Assembly (NCBI RefSeq): GCF_019669905.1
Contig: NZ_AP019777.1
Coordinates: 1,240,001-1,304,000, forward strand
Source of the DNA: Methylomonas koyamae
GTDB taxonomy: Bacteria > Pseudomonadota > Gammaproteobacteria > Methylococcales > Methylomonadaceae
Length of the DNA: 64,000 nt
Reading direction: 5' to 3'
A program made the translations under genes and the position numbers. Shown here piece by piece: positions 8,444-16,423 of this stretch. How positions within the stretch are numbered: the stretch's first letter is position 1; each line of letters starts with the position of its first letter. The notes under the pieces are model-generated. The model did not search any database, had not been told where the DNA came from, and worked only from the letters and a program-made list of their open reading frames with translations.

Positions 8444-8584
8444 TCTCATGGTTTTCATACCGATATCATCTCCTTGATCCCGCTCCGGCAGGATTGCCCG
8501 CCGTTTTCGTCTGCAATACGGCACCTTTCTGTTTGCGCGTCTTGATTTGTCCGTTTTTGATGAAGGGGATCGCCGCCACGCACC

Positions 8585-9247
8585 TCAAGCCGCCGTACTT
8601 TTAATAATCCCCTGCCGACTAGCGAGCAAAGTCATTTCCGACATGGTTTTCACCCCCAGCTTTTCTTTGATCGCCGTGCTGTGGTTGCAGACGGTTTTGT
8701 AGCTCAAACATAGTTTCTCCGCCGCTTCGCGGGTGCTTAGGCCGTTGGCCAGCAGGCAGAAAATGTCGAATTCGCGCGGCGACAGCGATTTGATCTTGTA
8801 GGACTCGTCCTGGCCCACCGCCATGTTTACCGCCAATTGCTGGGCCAGGTCTGGGTCGATGTAGGTGTTGCCTTCGGCGATGGCACATACCGCGGTGACC
8901 AGCGTGTCCGGCTCGTTGTTTTTGGTGATGTAGCCCCTGGCGCCGGCTTTGATGGCGCGGGTGACGTAGACCAGTTCGTTGTGAATGCTAAAGATCAGGA
9001 TGCGGCAGGCCGGGTGCCGGCTCAGCAGGCGCCTTACCGATTCCAGGCCGCCCAGGCCGGGCATAGACAAATCCATCACGACGACGTCCGGCGTATGCCG
9101 GGAGTAAATTTGGCAGGCGGTTTCGCCGCGGTCGGCTTCGTAGATTTCGCCGATGCGTTCGGACAGCGACAGGTAGGTCTTGTAACCGGCGCGGACCACG
9201 GCGTGGTCGTCGACCAATAACACGCTGATTTTGTTTGCCACAGGCAA
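8585..9247 (-). CDS. mxaB: NarL/FixJ-type response regulator, MxaB-like
   Basis: 220 residues. A receiver domain (1-125) has acidic residues in VLLVDDHAVVRAGY, the phosphoacceptor Asp in VVVMDLSMPGLGG (~60) and Lys in RGYITKNN (~110). A LuxR-type HTH follows (LSPREFDIFCLLANGLSTRE, about 152-210). It lies divergent to mxaF with a 476-bp shared upstream region, the place held in type I methanotrophs by MxaB, an orphan regulator needed for mxa expression. No histidine kinase is adjacent. The transcript would begin with a strong hairpin at 9272-9311. The regulator family is certain; the name rests on synteny. Confidence 0.85.
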   Translation of the reverse strand: MPVANKISVLLVDDHAVVRAGYKTYLSLSERIGEIYEADRGETACQIYSRHTPDVVVMDLSMPGLGGLESVRRLLSRHPACRILIFSIHNELVYVTRAIKAGARGYITKNNEPDTLVTAVCAIAEGNTYIDPDLAQQLAVNMAVGQDESYKIKSLSPREFDIFCLLANGLSTREAAEKLCLSYKTVCNHSTAIKEKLGVKTMSEMTLLASRQGIIKSTAA

Positions 9248-9271
9248 TACTTCCTCTTTCGCGGATTGTGT

Positions 9272-9311
9272 AAAAGCGGGTCCGGTAACCCGGTTGGGCG
9301 GACCCGCTTTT
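9272..9311 (-). promoter_or_regulatory. Inverted repeat in the leader of the mxaB-like gene
   Basis: AAAAGCGGGTCC (9272-9283) pairs perfectly over 12 bp with GGACCCGCTTTT (9300-9311) across a 16-nt loop. It ends 24 bp before the mxaB-like ATG. It could be a leader hairpin or attenuator for mxaB, a bidirectional terminator, or an operator. The outer A/T runs make it terminator-like on both strands. Confidence 0.5.
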
Positions 9312-9594
9312 CATAATGCCGCGTTTTCGCTCCTGAAACCATGGGAGCTTTTCCCGAATATGCCGGTTGCGGCGCTGCCGCGTTCTGGGAAAGATTCCAG
9401 GCGTTTTTCCGCGATTTTCCTGTGTTTTTCATGGATTATTCCGTAACGCCGGGCCGGGCGGTTTCTTTACCATTTCCCGTCAGCATGGCCCGGTAGGTCT
9501 AAGTCAATGATGTGTGCGAATTGATCGAGACTGCTGATCTGAAAAAGTCAGGAGATTGCCGGATTGCGGCATCTCGCGTTAACGGGTAAACGCC

Positions 9595-9650
9595 AAAATC
9601 AATGCGCATCTTGCTATTGATTTTGCCCGGATACGCCGGGTGCGTATCCG
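9595..9650 (+). promoter_or_regulatory. Two tandem hairpins upstream of mxaF
   Basis: First hairpin: AAAATCAAT (9595-9603) and ATTGATTTT (9616-9624), 9-bp perfect stem, 12-nt loop. Second: CGGATACGC (9628-9636) and GCGTATCCG (9642-9650), 9-bp perfect stem, 5-nt loop. They end 73 bp before the mxaF start. If within the transcript they would stabilise the 5' end; if upstream, the palindromes could bind the dimeric regulator. I could not place the transcription start with confidence. Confidence 0.45.
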
Positions 9651-9713
9651 CTTTTAACGGAAGGCTCCCCTAACCAACCGATTTGCCGGGCCATGCACTC
9701 TAATAAACAACTT

Positions 9714-9720
9714 AGGAGGA
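9714..9720 (+). promoter_or_regulatory. Strong ribosome-binding site of mxaF
   Basis: AGGAGGA ends three bases before the mxaF ATG at 9724, a near-perfect anti-16S complement. It fits the very high expression of methanol dehydrogenase and fixes the start codon. Confidence 0.85.
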
Positions 9721-9723
9721 TTC

Positions 9724-11532
9724 ATGCAAATTTCACGGTTTGCCAAGCACGTGGCGACATCGGCCGTATTGACCGGGGCAGCGTTGAGCGTGCCGCAGTC
9801 GGCGCAAGCGAATAAAGAGCTGGAGCAACTTTCCAAACAAAACACCAATTGGGTGATGCAGACCAAGGATTACGGCTCCACCCATTTCAGCGAGATGATC
9901 GACATCAACGCCAACAACGTCAAAAACCTGAAAGTGGCATGGTCTTTCTCGACCGGCGTACTGAACGGCCACGAAGGCGGCCCGCTGGTGGTGGATGGCA
10001 TCATGTACGTGCATACCCCGTATCCGAACAACGTGTTCGCGATCGATTTGAACGAACCGGACAAAATCCTGTGGCAATTCAAGCCCAAGCAAAACCCGGC
10101 GGCCCGCGCCGTCGCCTGTTGCGACGTGGTCAACCGCGGTTTGGCATATGCGCCGGCCGGCAAGGATTATCCGGCCACGATCTTTTTGAACCAGTTGGAC
10201 GGCCACGTGGTGGCGCTGAACGCCAAAACCGGCGAGCTGCGCTGGAAAATGGAAAACTCCGACATCGCCATGGGTTCTACCTTGACCGTGGCGCCGTTCG
10301 TCGCCAAGGATAAGGTCATCGTCGGTTCCTCCGGCGCCGAGTTGGGCGTGCGCGGTTACGCCACCGCCTATAACGTCAAAGACGGCAAGCAAGAGTGGCG
10401 GGTATATGCCACCGGTCCCGACGAAGACATCAAATTGTCCAAAGACTTCAACAAAGCCAACCCGCACTACGGCCAGTTCGGTCTGGGCCTGAAAACCTGG
10501 GAAGGCGACGCCTGGAAAATCGGCGGCGGCACCAACTGGGGCTGGTACGCTTACGACAGCGACCTGGAAATGCTGTACTACGGCTCGGGTAACCCGGCAC
10601 CGTGGAACGAAACCATGCGTCCCGGCGACAACAAATGGACCATGACCATCTGGGGCCGCGACATCAATAGCGGCGAAGCCAAATTCGGCTACCAAAAAAC
10701 TCCGCATGACGAATGGGACTACGCCGGCGTCAACTACATGGGCTTGTCCGAGCAAGTGGTGGACGGTAAGAAGCGCAAGCTGCTGACCCACCCGGACCGC
10801 AACGGTCTGGTCTACACCCTGGACCGCGAGAACGGCGATCTGATCAATGCCTTCAAAATCGACGACACCGTCAACTGGGTCAAGAAAGTCGATCTGAAAA
10901 CCGGCTTGCCGGTGCGCGATCCGGAATATTCGACCCACATGGACCACCAAGCCACTGGCATCTGCCCGTCGGCAATGGGGTACCACAACCAGGGTATCGA
11001 GTCTTACGATCCGAACAAGCAACTGTTCTTCATGGGCGTCAACCACATCTGCATGGATTGGGAACCGTTCATGTTGCCTTACCGCGCGGGTCAGTTCTTC
11101 GTCGGCGCGACCTTGAACATGTATCCCGGTCCTAAAGGCACCTTGGGCCAAGTCAAAGCGATGAATGCCGTCACCGGCAAAATGGAGTGGGAAGTTCAGG
11201 AGAAATTCGCGGTCTGGGGCGGCACGACAGCCACTGCCGGCGACTTGGTGTTCTACGGCACCTTGGACGGCTACATCAAAGCCCGCCATTCCAAAACCGG
11301 CGAAGAGCTGTGGAAGTTCAAACTGCCTTCAGGCGTCATCGGCCACCCGATTACCTATAAACACAACAACAAACAGTACGTTGCGATTTATTACGGTGTC
11401 GGCGGCTGGCCCGGCGTTGGCTTGGTGTTCGACCTGGCCGACCCGACCGCTGGCTTGGGTGCTGTCGGTGCGTTCAAGGAATTGGCGCATTACACCCAAA
11501 TGGGCGGCGGCGTGATGGTGTTCTCGCTGTAA
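9724..11532 (+). CDS. mxaF: Methanol dehydrogenase large subunit, PQQ- and Ca-dependent
   Basis: 602 residues. Oxidises methanol to formaldehyde in the periplasm and passes electrons to cytochrome cL. A signal peptide of ~30 residues (cleavage after SAQA) is followed by the eight-bladed PQQ propeller. The adjacent-cysteine pair VACCDVV (~130-131) gives the family's disulfide ring. [16 protein letters not shown] holds the metal-ligand Asn, and HDEWDYAG holds the catalytic Asp (332). Two residues later there is Ala (334), where lanthanide-type XoxF has Asp, so this is the calcium enzyme. The C-terminus ends in the family's [12 protein letters not shown]. First gene of the mxa operon, followed by a strong hairpin repeat. 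Confidence 0.98.
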   Translation: MQISRFAKHVATSAVLTGAALSVPQSAQANKELEQLSKQNTNWVMQTKDYGSTHFSEMIDINANNVKNLKVAWSFSTGVLNGHEGGPLVVDGIMYVHTPYPNNVFAIDLNEPDKILWQFKPKQNPAARAVACCDVVNRGLAYAPAGKDYPATIFLNQLDGHVVALNAKTGELRWKMENSDIAMGSTLTVAPFVAKDKVIVGSSGAELGVRGYATAYNVKDGKQEWRVYATGPDEDIKLSKDFNKANPHYGQFGLGLKTWEGDAWKIGGGTNWGWYAYDSDLEMLYYGSGNPAPWNETMRPGDNKWTMTIWGRDINSGEAKFGYQKTPHDEWDYAGVNYMGLSEQVVDGKKRKLLTHPDRNGLVYTLDRENGDLINAFKIDDTVNWVKKVDLKTGLPVRDPEYSTHMDHQATGICPSAMGYHNQGIESYDPNKQLFFMGVNHICMDWEPFMLPYRAGQFFVGATLNMYPGPKGTLGQVKAMNAVTGKMEWEVQEKFAVWGGTTATAGDLVFYGTLDGYIKARHSKTGEELWKFKLPSGVIGHPITYKHNNKQYVAIYYGVGGWPGVGLVFDLADPTAGLGAVGAFKELAHYTQMGGGVMVFSL

Positions 11533-11539
11533 GGCGGCC

Positions 11540-11675
11540 CTCACCCCAACCCCTCTCCCTGGGGGAGAGGGGCTCAATCCTCGGTTGCTGATAGGCGTTT
11601 TCATTCAGCCACTATTTCCGGCGAAACGAGTGCCTAAAGCACCCCTCTCCCGCTGGGAGAGGGTGAGGGGAGAGA
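11540..11675. repeat. Intergenic hairpin repeat pair between mxaF and mxaJ
   Basis: Two hairpins: CCCCTCTCCC/GGGAGAGGGG (11550-11559 and 11563-11572, 3-nt loop) and CCCTCTCCC/GGGAGAGGG (11643-11651 and 11655-11663, 3-nt loop). They also form inverted outer ends (CCCTCACCCC... and ...GGTGAGGGG), so the unit resembles a small palindromic mobile repeat. Immediately after mxaF such a structure would protect or terminate the mxaF message. Confidence 0.6.
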
Positions 11676-11676
11676 G

Positions 11677-11750
11677 GTAGGGTACGCATCGCGTACCGGT
11701 TTAGATATTGTGATTGTTAAGTCGAACAAGGTACGCGATGCGTACCCTAC
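11677..11750. repeat. Palindromic repeat, type GTAGGGTACGC (copy A)
   Basis: The 21-base arms at 11677-11697 (starting GTAGGGTACGCATCGCG) and 11730-11750 are perfect inverted complements around a 32-nt loop. A near-identical element occurs at 29545-29620 and a collapsed one at 13144-13168. In copy C paired arm bases change together (ATCG/CGAT to ACCG/CGGT), keeping the stem. It ends 16 bp before the likely GTG start of mxaJ. Confidence 0.8.
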
Positions 11751-11766
11751 AACTGGACATATATCC

Positions 11767-12609
11767 GTGAAAAAAAAGATACACATTTTTACCGCTTTGG
11801 CGTTGGGCATGGGTTTCGCCACGGCCCAAGCCGAGCAACCGGCGTTGAAAGTCTGCACCGCCGAAAACGAAATGCCTTACTCCAATAAAAACGGCGAGGG
11901 CTTCGAAAACAAGCTGGCGCAATACGTCGCCGAGCAACTGGGTCGCAAGCTGGAAACGGTAAGCTGGACCGATCCGCGCTACTTCATCCGCGATTACCTG
12001 GATAAAGGCTTGTGCGACGTGGTGATGGGCGTCGATGCCGGCGACCCGCGCTTGCTGACGACGGCGCCGTACTACCGCTCCGGCTACGTCTTCATCAGCC
12101 GCGAGCAGGACGGTTTGGATTTGCAGAACTGGGACAGTCCGGCGCTGAAGACCGCCAAGCGCATCGCCTTCGCGCCCGGCAGCCCGGCTGAAACCATGCT
12201 GCGGGCAATAGGCCGCTACAACGACATGTTCAACTACCAACAAGAGTTGGCCGGCTTCAAGTCCAAGCGTAACCAATACGTCAAGTACGACAACGACAAA
12301 CTGGTCAACGAAGTCGCTTCCGGCAAAGCCGAAATCGCCATTCTGTGGGGGCCGGCGGCGGCGCGTTACGTCAAAGCCGCGGCGACGCCGCTGACGATGA
12401 CGCTGATTCCGGACACCGCCAAACGCGCCGACGGCGAAAAAGTCGGGTTCCACTACAGCACCGCAATCGGCGTGCGCAAAGGCGATACCGCATTACTGGA
12501 ACAGTTGAACAAAATCGTGCGCGACAAACAGGACGATATCGAGGAACTGCTGGAAGCGGAGGGTATTCCGCTGCTGGACGAACCCGAAACCGCCTTGTCC
12601 ATGAACTAA
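11767..12609 (+). CDS. mxaJ: MxaJ, periplasmic solute-binding-like protein of the methanol oxidation system
   Basis: 280 residues from GTG 11767 (VKKKIHIFTALALGMGFATAQA), chosen because it directly opens a signal peptide; upstream in-frame codons lie in a repeat. The mature part has the bacterial extracellular amino-acid-binding fold: LKVCTAENEMPYSNKNGEGF, CDVVMGVDAGDPRLLTTAPYYRSGYVF, AEIAILWGPAAARYV. MxaJ is required for active methanol dehydrogenase and contacts MxaF, but its exact role is debated. Next gene mxaG is 13 bp downstream. No obvious ribosome-binding site precedes the GTG, so translation may be weaker than that of mxaF. Confidence 0.93.
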   Translation: MKKKIHIFTALALGMGFATAQAEQPALKVCTAENEMPYSNKNGEGFENKLAQYVAEQLGRKLETVSWTDPRYFIRDYLDKGLCDVVMGVDAGDPRLLTTAPYYRSGYVFISREQDGLDLQNWDSPALKTAKRIAFAPGSPAETMLRAIGRYNDMFNYQQELAGFKSKRNQYVKYDNDKLVNEVASGKAEIAILWGPAAARYVKAAATPLTMTLIPDTAKRADGEKVGFHYSTAIGVRKGDTALLEQLNKIVRDKQDDIEELLEAEGIPLLDEPETALSMN

Positions 12610-12622
12610 CAGGAATCATTAA

Positions 12623-13099
12623 ATGAAATTGAAGACATTTTTCAACGGCGTTGCACTGACTCTGTCGCTGGCCGCGATTTCCGCGGCCCAGGCCGACATC
12701 ACCCTGCGCCACGCCTTGACCGGGGAAACGCTGGATTTGAGCTTCGCCAAGAAGGGCGGCAATACCGACAAATTCAAGCAATTCATGCAAACCGGCAAGA
12801 ACCCGTACAACGGCGACGCCGAAGCCGCCAAGAAAGGCGAGAGTCTGTACATGACCGGCTGTTCCGGTTGCCACGGTCACGAAGCCGAAGGCAAATTGGG
12901 CCCCGGTTTGGCCGACGACTACTGGACCTATCCGCGCGGCCTGACCGACCAGGGCTTGTTCGAAATCCTGTTCGGCGGCGCCAACGGCATGATGGGTCCG
13001 CAGTACGTCAACTTCAGCACCGACGACATGCTGCACATCATGTCCTTCTTGCGCAGCATTTATAAAGGCGATCCGAAAAAGGCGGAGTGGTTGAAATAA
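12623..13099 (+). CDS. mxaG: Cytochrome cL, electron acceptor of methanol dehydrogenase
   Basis: 158 residues. Signal peptide ~1-24 (ALTLSLAAISAAQA). One haem-c motif CSGCH at 80-84 and a likely axial Met in GGANGMMGPQYV (~122). Family features such as NPYNGDAEAAKKGESLYMTGC and LGPGLADDYWTYP are present. It accepts electrons from PQQ in MxaF and passes them to the next c-type cytochrome. AGGAA lies 8 bp upstream of the ATG, 13 bp after mxaJ. The transcript continues through a repeat-rich spacer to mxaI. Confidence 0.96.
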   Translation: MKLKTFFNGVALTLSLAAISAAQADITLRHALTGETLDLSFAKKGGNTDKFKQFMQTGKNPYNGDAEAAKKGESLYMTGCSGCHGHEAEGKLGPGLADDYWTYPRGLTDQGLFEILFGGANGMMGPQYVNFSTDDMLHIMSFLRSIYKGDPKKAEWLK

Positions 13100-13168
13100 T
13101 CACCCTCGCCGCGGCCCCTCGCCCAAAGGGAGAGGGAAGGTTGGTAGGGTCCGCAATGCGTACCCTAC
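13100..13168. repeat. Repeat-rich spacer between mxaG and mxaI, including collapsed GTAGGGT palindrome (copy B)
   Basis: CCCTCGCC... AAGGGAGAGGG resembles part of the CCCTCTCCC repeat after mxaF. Then GTAGGGTCCGCA (13144-13155) and TGCGTACCCTAC (13157-13168) form a near-perfect hairpin with a single-base loop and one mismatch, a compact relative of copies A and C. Confidence 0.65.
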
Positions 13169-13215
13169 GGCCGCTAGAGCACGACGGTTATCCAATAAAT
13201 TATCAGGAGATCAAC

Positions 13216-13497
13216 ATGAACAAATTAGTATTGTTAGGCACTGTGTTACTGGCATTGGCTTTGTCCGGCACCGCTAAAGCCTATGACGGCACCAAATGCA
13301 AAGAAGCCGGCAACTGCTGGGAACCGAAACCGGGTTATCCGGCGCAAGTGGCGGGCAGCAAATACGACCCCAAACACGATCCGAACGAGTTGAACAAACA
13401 AGCCCAGTCGATCAAGGAAATGGAAGCGCGTAACGCCAAGCGGACGGAAGTTCTGGCTAAAACCGGAAAATTCGTTTACGACGTGGAAGGTCAATGA
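13216..13497 (+). CDS. mxaI: Methanol dehydrogenase small (beta) subunit
   Basis: 93 residues from ATG 13216, preceded by CAGGAGATCAAC. Signal peptide MNKLVLLGTVLLALALSGTAKA, then the short mature chain YDGTKCKEAGNCWEPKPGYP with its conserved Cys pair, NELNKQAQSIKEMEARN and a C-terminal basic helix. It wraps MxaF in the alpha2beta2 enzyme. XoxF-type enzymes lack this subunit, which agrees with the calcium-type assignment of mxaF. It is followed by a 357-bp spacer with REP-like repeats. Confidence 0.97.
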   Translation: MNKLVLLGTVLLALALSGTAKAYDGTKCKEAGNCWEPKPGYPAQVAGSKYDPKHDPNELNKQAQSIKEMEARNAKRTEVLAKTGKFVYDVEGQ

Positions 13498-13509
13498 GCT
13501 CAACGATGA

Positions 13510-13737
13510 GCCGCAGGCCGAAATAGGCCGATAGGCGTTGCCGGCATGTTCAGCGCGCCGCAGGCTGCCAGCAAAACGGCGGGCTTTAACGAACCCTTAG
13601 GAAGCCGCCAGGGATGGCGGGGCCTAATTCCTGCGATTGCCGATCATAAACCTGTTAAGCCGGTTACTGTTATCCGGTTCCGGCTGAGCGTAGCGAACAG
13701 CCGTAGGCCGGAATAAGCCGACAGGCGTTTCCGGCAT
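13510..13737. repeat. Two REP-like direct repeats between mxaI and mxaR
   Basis: Copies at 13510-13547 and 13700-13737 share GCCGYAGGCCGRAATA, GCCGA, AGGCGTT and CCGGCAT in the same order, with few differences over 38 bases. Within the second copy GCCGGAA pairs with TTCCGGC, so each can form a hairpin like enterobacterial REP sequences. The rest of the 357-bp spacer (13498-13854) contains nothing else recognisable. Confidence 0.65.
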
Positions 13738-13878
13738 TTCGGCACCGTCCGAAACACGACGCTGATTCCGGCCGGCCTCCCCAAACGTTTTCGGCAACGG
13801 AATGGTCGGCAAATGCATCCCTAGAGGATAGAAATACTCCGCTCCGGCAAAGCAATGCGTCGGGGCTTTTTTACGATT

Positions 13879-14898
13879 ATGAATTCAGAACATCAACTCA
13901 GCGACCGCTGCGAACAGGCCCTCAATTTCGAACGGCACATCAACCGCATCGTGATCGGCCAGCAGGCCGCAGTGCGCAATCTCATCATCGCGGTGTTCGC
14001 TCGCGGCCACGTGTTATTGGAGGGCCAGGTCGGCGTCGGCAAAACCACCTTGCTGCGTACCGTGGCCCAGGGTTTGGGCGGCCGCTACCAGCGTATCGAA
14101 GGCACGATAGATTTGATGCCGTCCGACCTGGTGTACTACACCTATCTGGATCAAGACGGCCGGCCGCGGGTCGACCCCGGACCGTTGCTGAAGCAGGGCG
14201 AGGAACTGGCGGTATTCTTCTTCAACGAAATCAACCGCGCCCGACCGCAAGTGCATTCGCTGCTGCTGCGGGTGATGGCCGAGCGCGCAGTCGGCGCCTT
14301 CAACCGCGAATACCGGATGCCGCATATGCTGGTATTCGCCGACCGCAACCGGGTGGAGCGGGAAGAAACCTTCGAATTGCCGGCCGCCGCCCGCGACCGT
14401 TTTCTGATGGAAATCAACATCGCTGCCCCCGGCGACGACGCGGTACTGGACCAATTGATGTTCGATCCGCGTTTCCACGACGTCGATGCCTTGATCGGAA
14501 CGATGCCGGAATCGGCCATCGGCTACCAAAACCTGAACGCGCTGGCCGAGTCGATTCAACAGCGGGTGCAGGCCGCGCCGGCGCTGCACAAATACGCGCT
14601 GGAGCTGTGGCAAGCGACGGCCGAGCCGCAGGCTTACGGCATCAGCGTCAGCGACGTCGACATCGGCCAACTGCTGCAATCCGGCGCCAGTCCGCGCGGT
14701 ATGAGCTACCTGATTCGCGCCGCCAAGGTCAGAGCCTGGCTGGAAGGCCGCGACAATTTGTGGCCGGAGGACTTGCAAGCGGTTTATGCGCCGACCATGA
14801 GCCACCGCCTGTTCTTAAACCCGATTTACGCCTATCGCCGGGAGGTTTTGCTTCCGGAACTGGTCAACCAAATCTTGCAGCGCATCGCCGCACCTTAA
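13879..14898 (+). CDS. mxaR: MoxR-family AAA+ ATPase of methanol dehydrogenase maturation
   Basis: 339 residues from ATG 13879 (MNSEHQLSDRCEQ); an upstream ATG at 13855 would add eight residues. Walker A GQVGVGKTTLLRTV, Walker B AVFFFNEINRARP, sensor 1 in PHMLVFADRNRVE, and the arginine-finger region FELPAAARDRF are all visible. In MoxR ATPases the helical lid follows (GASPRGMSYLIRAAKVRAWLEGRD). It is thought to act with the DUF58 and VWA proteins encoded downstream as a chaperone for cofactor or calcium insertion into methanol dehydrogenase. Confidence 0.93.
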   Translation: MNSEHQLSDRCEQALNFERHINRIVIGQQAAVRNLIIAVFARGHVLLEGQVGVGKTTLLRTVAQGLGGRYQRIEGTIDLMPSDLVYYTYLDQDGRPRVDPGPLLKQGEELAVFFFNEINRARPQVHSLLLRVMAERAVGAFNREYRMPHMLVFADRNRVEREETFELPAAARDRFLMEINIAAPGDDAVLDQLMFDPRFHDVDALIGTMPESAIGYQNLNALAESIQQRVQAAPALHKYALELWQATAEPQAYGISVSDVDIGQLLQSGASPRGMSYLIRAAKVRAWLEGRDNLWPEDLQAVYAPTMSHRLFLNPIYAYRREVLLPELVNQILQRIAAP

Positions 14899-14902
14899 AC
14901 TT

Positions 14903-15529
14903 ATGGATTGGAAACGATTTTTACGGGCGCTGGTCCCGCATGCAGGGCTCGGCCATCTGCTGGAAACCTATTTGACCTGGTCCGGCGTCGGCATCATCAG
15001 TTCGCTGATTGCCAGCGCGTTGGACGCGTATTCGGAAATTCCCTACGCCGCCTATTACACCAGCGCACTGAACGACGCGGTCGGCTTCAAGTTCTGGATC
15101 TTGTTGTCGGTGATCGGCATTTTGTTGTTTTGCGCCAGCGTGCCGGTGTTGTACCTGTCTTTGCGACTGCCGCAACTGGCCGGGTTTTCGCTGCGTTTGC
15201 GCCGCTTTACCTACACCTTCTTCCTGGTCGCCTTCGACGAGGGGGCGTTGATGATCGGCATCTTGACCGCCAACTTTTTCGATACCAACGAACGCATCTC
15301 GCTGCTGGCCAGCAAGTCGTTTTTATTCAGCGACGTCGGCTTCTTCACGATTATCGCGCTGTTGATTCTGGACTCGCTGCTGTGGCTGTTCGGCGAAGCG
15401 ATTTACAGCCAGAATCAGCGCGGTTACTCCGGCGTGGTCGAAATGCTGGTCAATGCACCGCTGAAATATGCCATACCGGGCTATTTGCTGGTGACCGGGC
15501 TGGTGGTGCAGGTCGTCGTCGCCCAGTAG
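14903..15529 (+). CDS. Integral membrane protein inside the mxa operon (between mxaR and mxaS)
   Basis: 208 residues starting 4 bp after mxaR. About four or five hydrophobic segments: ~28-42 (VGIISSLIASAL), ~64-88 (FWILLSVIGILLFCASVPVLYL), ~103-124 (TYTFFLVAFDEGALMIGILTA), ~142-163 (VGFFTIIALLILDSLLWLFG) and ~190-206. Several acidic residues lie in or next to the segments. I recognise no named domain. Some type I methanotrophs carry an extra gene here, sometimes called mxaP; I leave the symbol empty. Position in the assembly block suggests a membrane anchor or partner for the MxaR/S/C/L chaperone set. Confidence 0.8.
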   Translation: MDWKRFLRALVPHAGLGHLLETYLTWSGVGIISSLIASALDAYSEIPYAAYYTSALNDAVGFKFWILLSVIGILLFCASVPVLYLSLRLPQLAGFSLRLRRFTYTFFLVAFDEGALMIGILTANFFDTNERISLLASKSFLFSDVGFFTIIALLILDSLLWLFGEAIYSQNQRGYSGVVEMLVNAPLKYAIPGYLLVTGLVVQVVVAQ

Positions 15530-15568
15530 CGGCTGCATTCCTTGAACAATTCTCCGGCTAAGCGCACC

Positions 15569-16423
15569 ATGGCCTCCCGCATCGAACCTTTTTCCTATCG
15601 CTTGCCCAGGCCGGCCGTCGAGGTCTACCCCGGCGCCCATCCCGGCCAGATGGTCGGCAACGGCCAGTTATTCAAACGCCACGAGGCCTTGTTGGCGCGG
15701 CCCGATCCGCGCCGGCTGGATTTGCGCGCCAGCGTGCTCGACCCGTTCGGCCAATACCGGGTCAGGGCCTACCAGGAACACGACCGGGTCGAAGTCATGG
15801 TGCTGGCGGACCTGTCGGCGTCGTTGGCTTACGCCGGCCGCTTCGATAAGCGCGAAGTATTGGCCGACCTGGTTAAAGCGATTGCCGCATCGGCGCTGGC
15901 TTGCGGCGACCGGGTCGGTTTCGCCGGTTTCGGCGACGGCGAAAAGCCTTTGTTGTATGCGCCGCCCGGCACCGACTTGAGCTGGTTGCCTTCTCTGGGC
16001 GGCCTCCTGAAAAAATTACCGCAGCAACGCGGCTGCGCCGGCCTGTGGCAGGCCGGTGCGTACCTGCCGCAGCGCCGGGCCTTGTTGTTTTTGCTCGGCG
16101 ACGGCCATTGGCCGTTAGCCCGATTGCCCGGTTTGTTGGCGACCTTGGGCCGCCACCAACCGGTGCCGTTATTGATTTGGGACGAAGCCGAATACCGTGG
16201 CTTGCCCGATTGGGGCTTATTGGCGCTACAGGATTTGGAAAGCGGTCGCCGCCGGCGGTTATGGTTGCGGCCGGCCCTGAAACGGCGCATCGAACAGGCT
16301 TATAGCGCACGGCGCGAACAACTGCGCCGCCTGTTCCGTGCCGCCGGCTGCGAGCCGATGTTCATCGAACAGGGTTACCGGGTCGAACAATTCAATCGCT
16401 ATTTCCTGGAGCGGACAGCGTGA
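15569..16423 (+). CDS. mxaS: MxaS, DUF58-family protein
   Basis: 284 residues from ATG 15569; a TTG at 15542 in frame would add nine. The DUF58 signature region is visible as DPRRLDLRASVLDPFGQYRV followed by the VWA-like strand VEVMVLADLSASLAYAGRFDKREVLADLVKAIA. No membrane segment. DUF58 proteins typically work with a MoxR ATPase and VWA proteins, here MxaR, MxaC and MxaL. The stop overlaps the GTG start of mxaA by four bases. Confidence 0.9.
   Translation: MASRIEPFSYRLPRPAVEVYPGAHPGQMVGNGQLFKRHEALLARPDPRRLDLRASVLDPFGQYRVRAYQEHDRVEVMVLADLSASLAYAGRFDKREVLADLVKAIAASALACGDRVGFAGFGDGEKPLLYAPPGTDLSWLPSLGGLLKKLPQQRGCAGLWQAGAYLPQRRALLFLLGDGHWPLARLPGLLATLGRHQPVPLLIWDEAEYRGLPDWGLLALQDLESGRRRRLWLRPALKRRIEQAYSARREQLRRLFRAAGCEPMFIEQGYRVEQFNRYFLERTA

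Noticed and set aside
9733..11289. Long open frame antisense to mxaF (518 codons)
   Set aside because: Shadow of a GC-rich, strongly codon-biased gene; mxaF is certain and the antisense product has a His/Val/Gly-rich artefact composition.
9724..11532. Lanthanide-type XoxF as an alternative identity of the methanol dehydrogenase
   Set aside because: Ala rather than Asp two residues after the catalytic Asp, and mxaI and mxaG are present, so it is the calcium type.
11540..11750. CRISPR array
   Set aside because: The repeats are inverted, few and of different types, with no regular spacer spacing and no cas genes.
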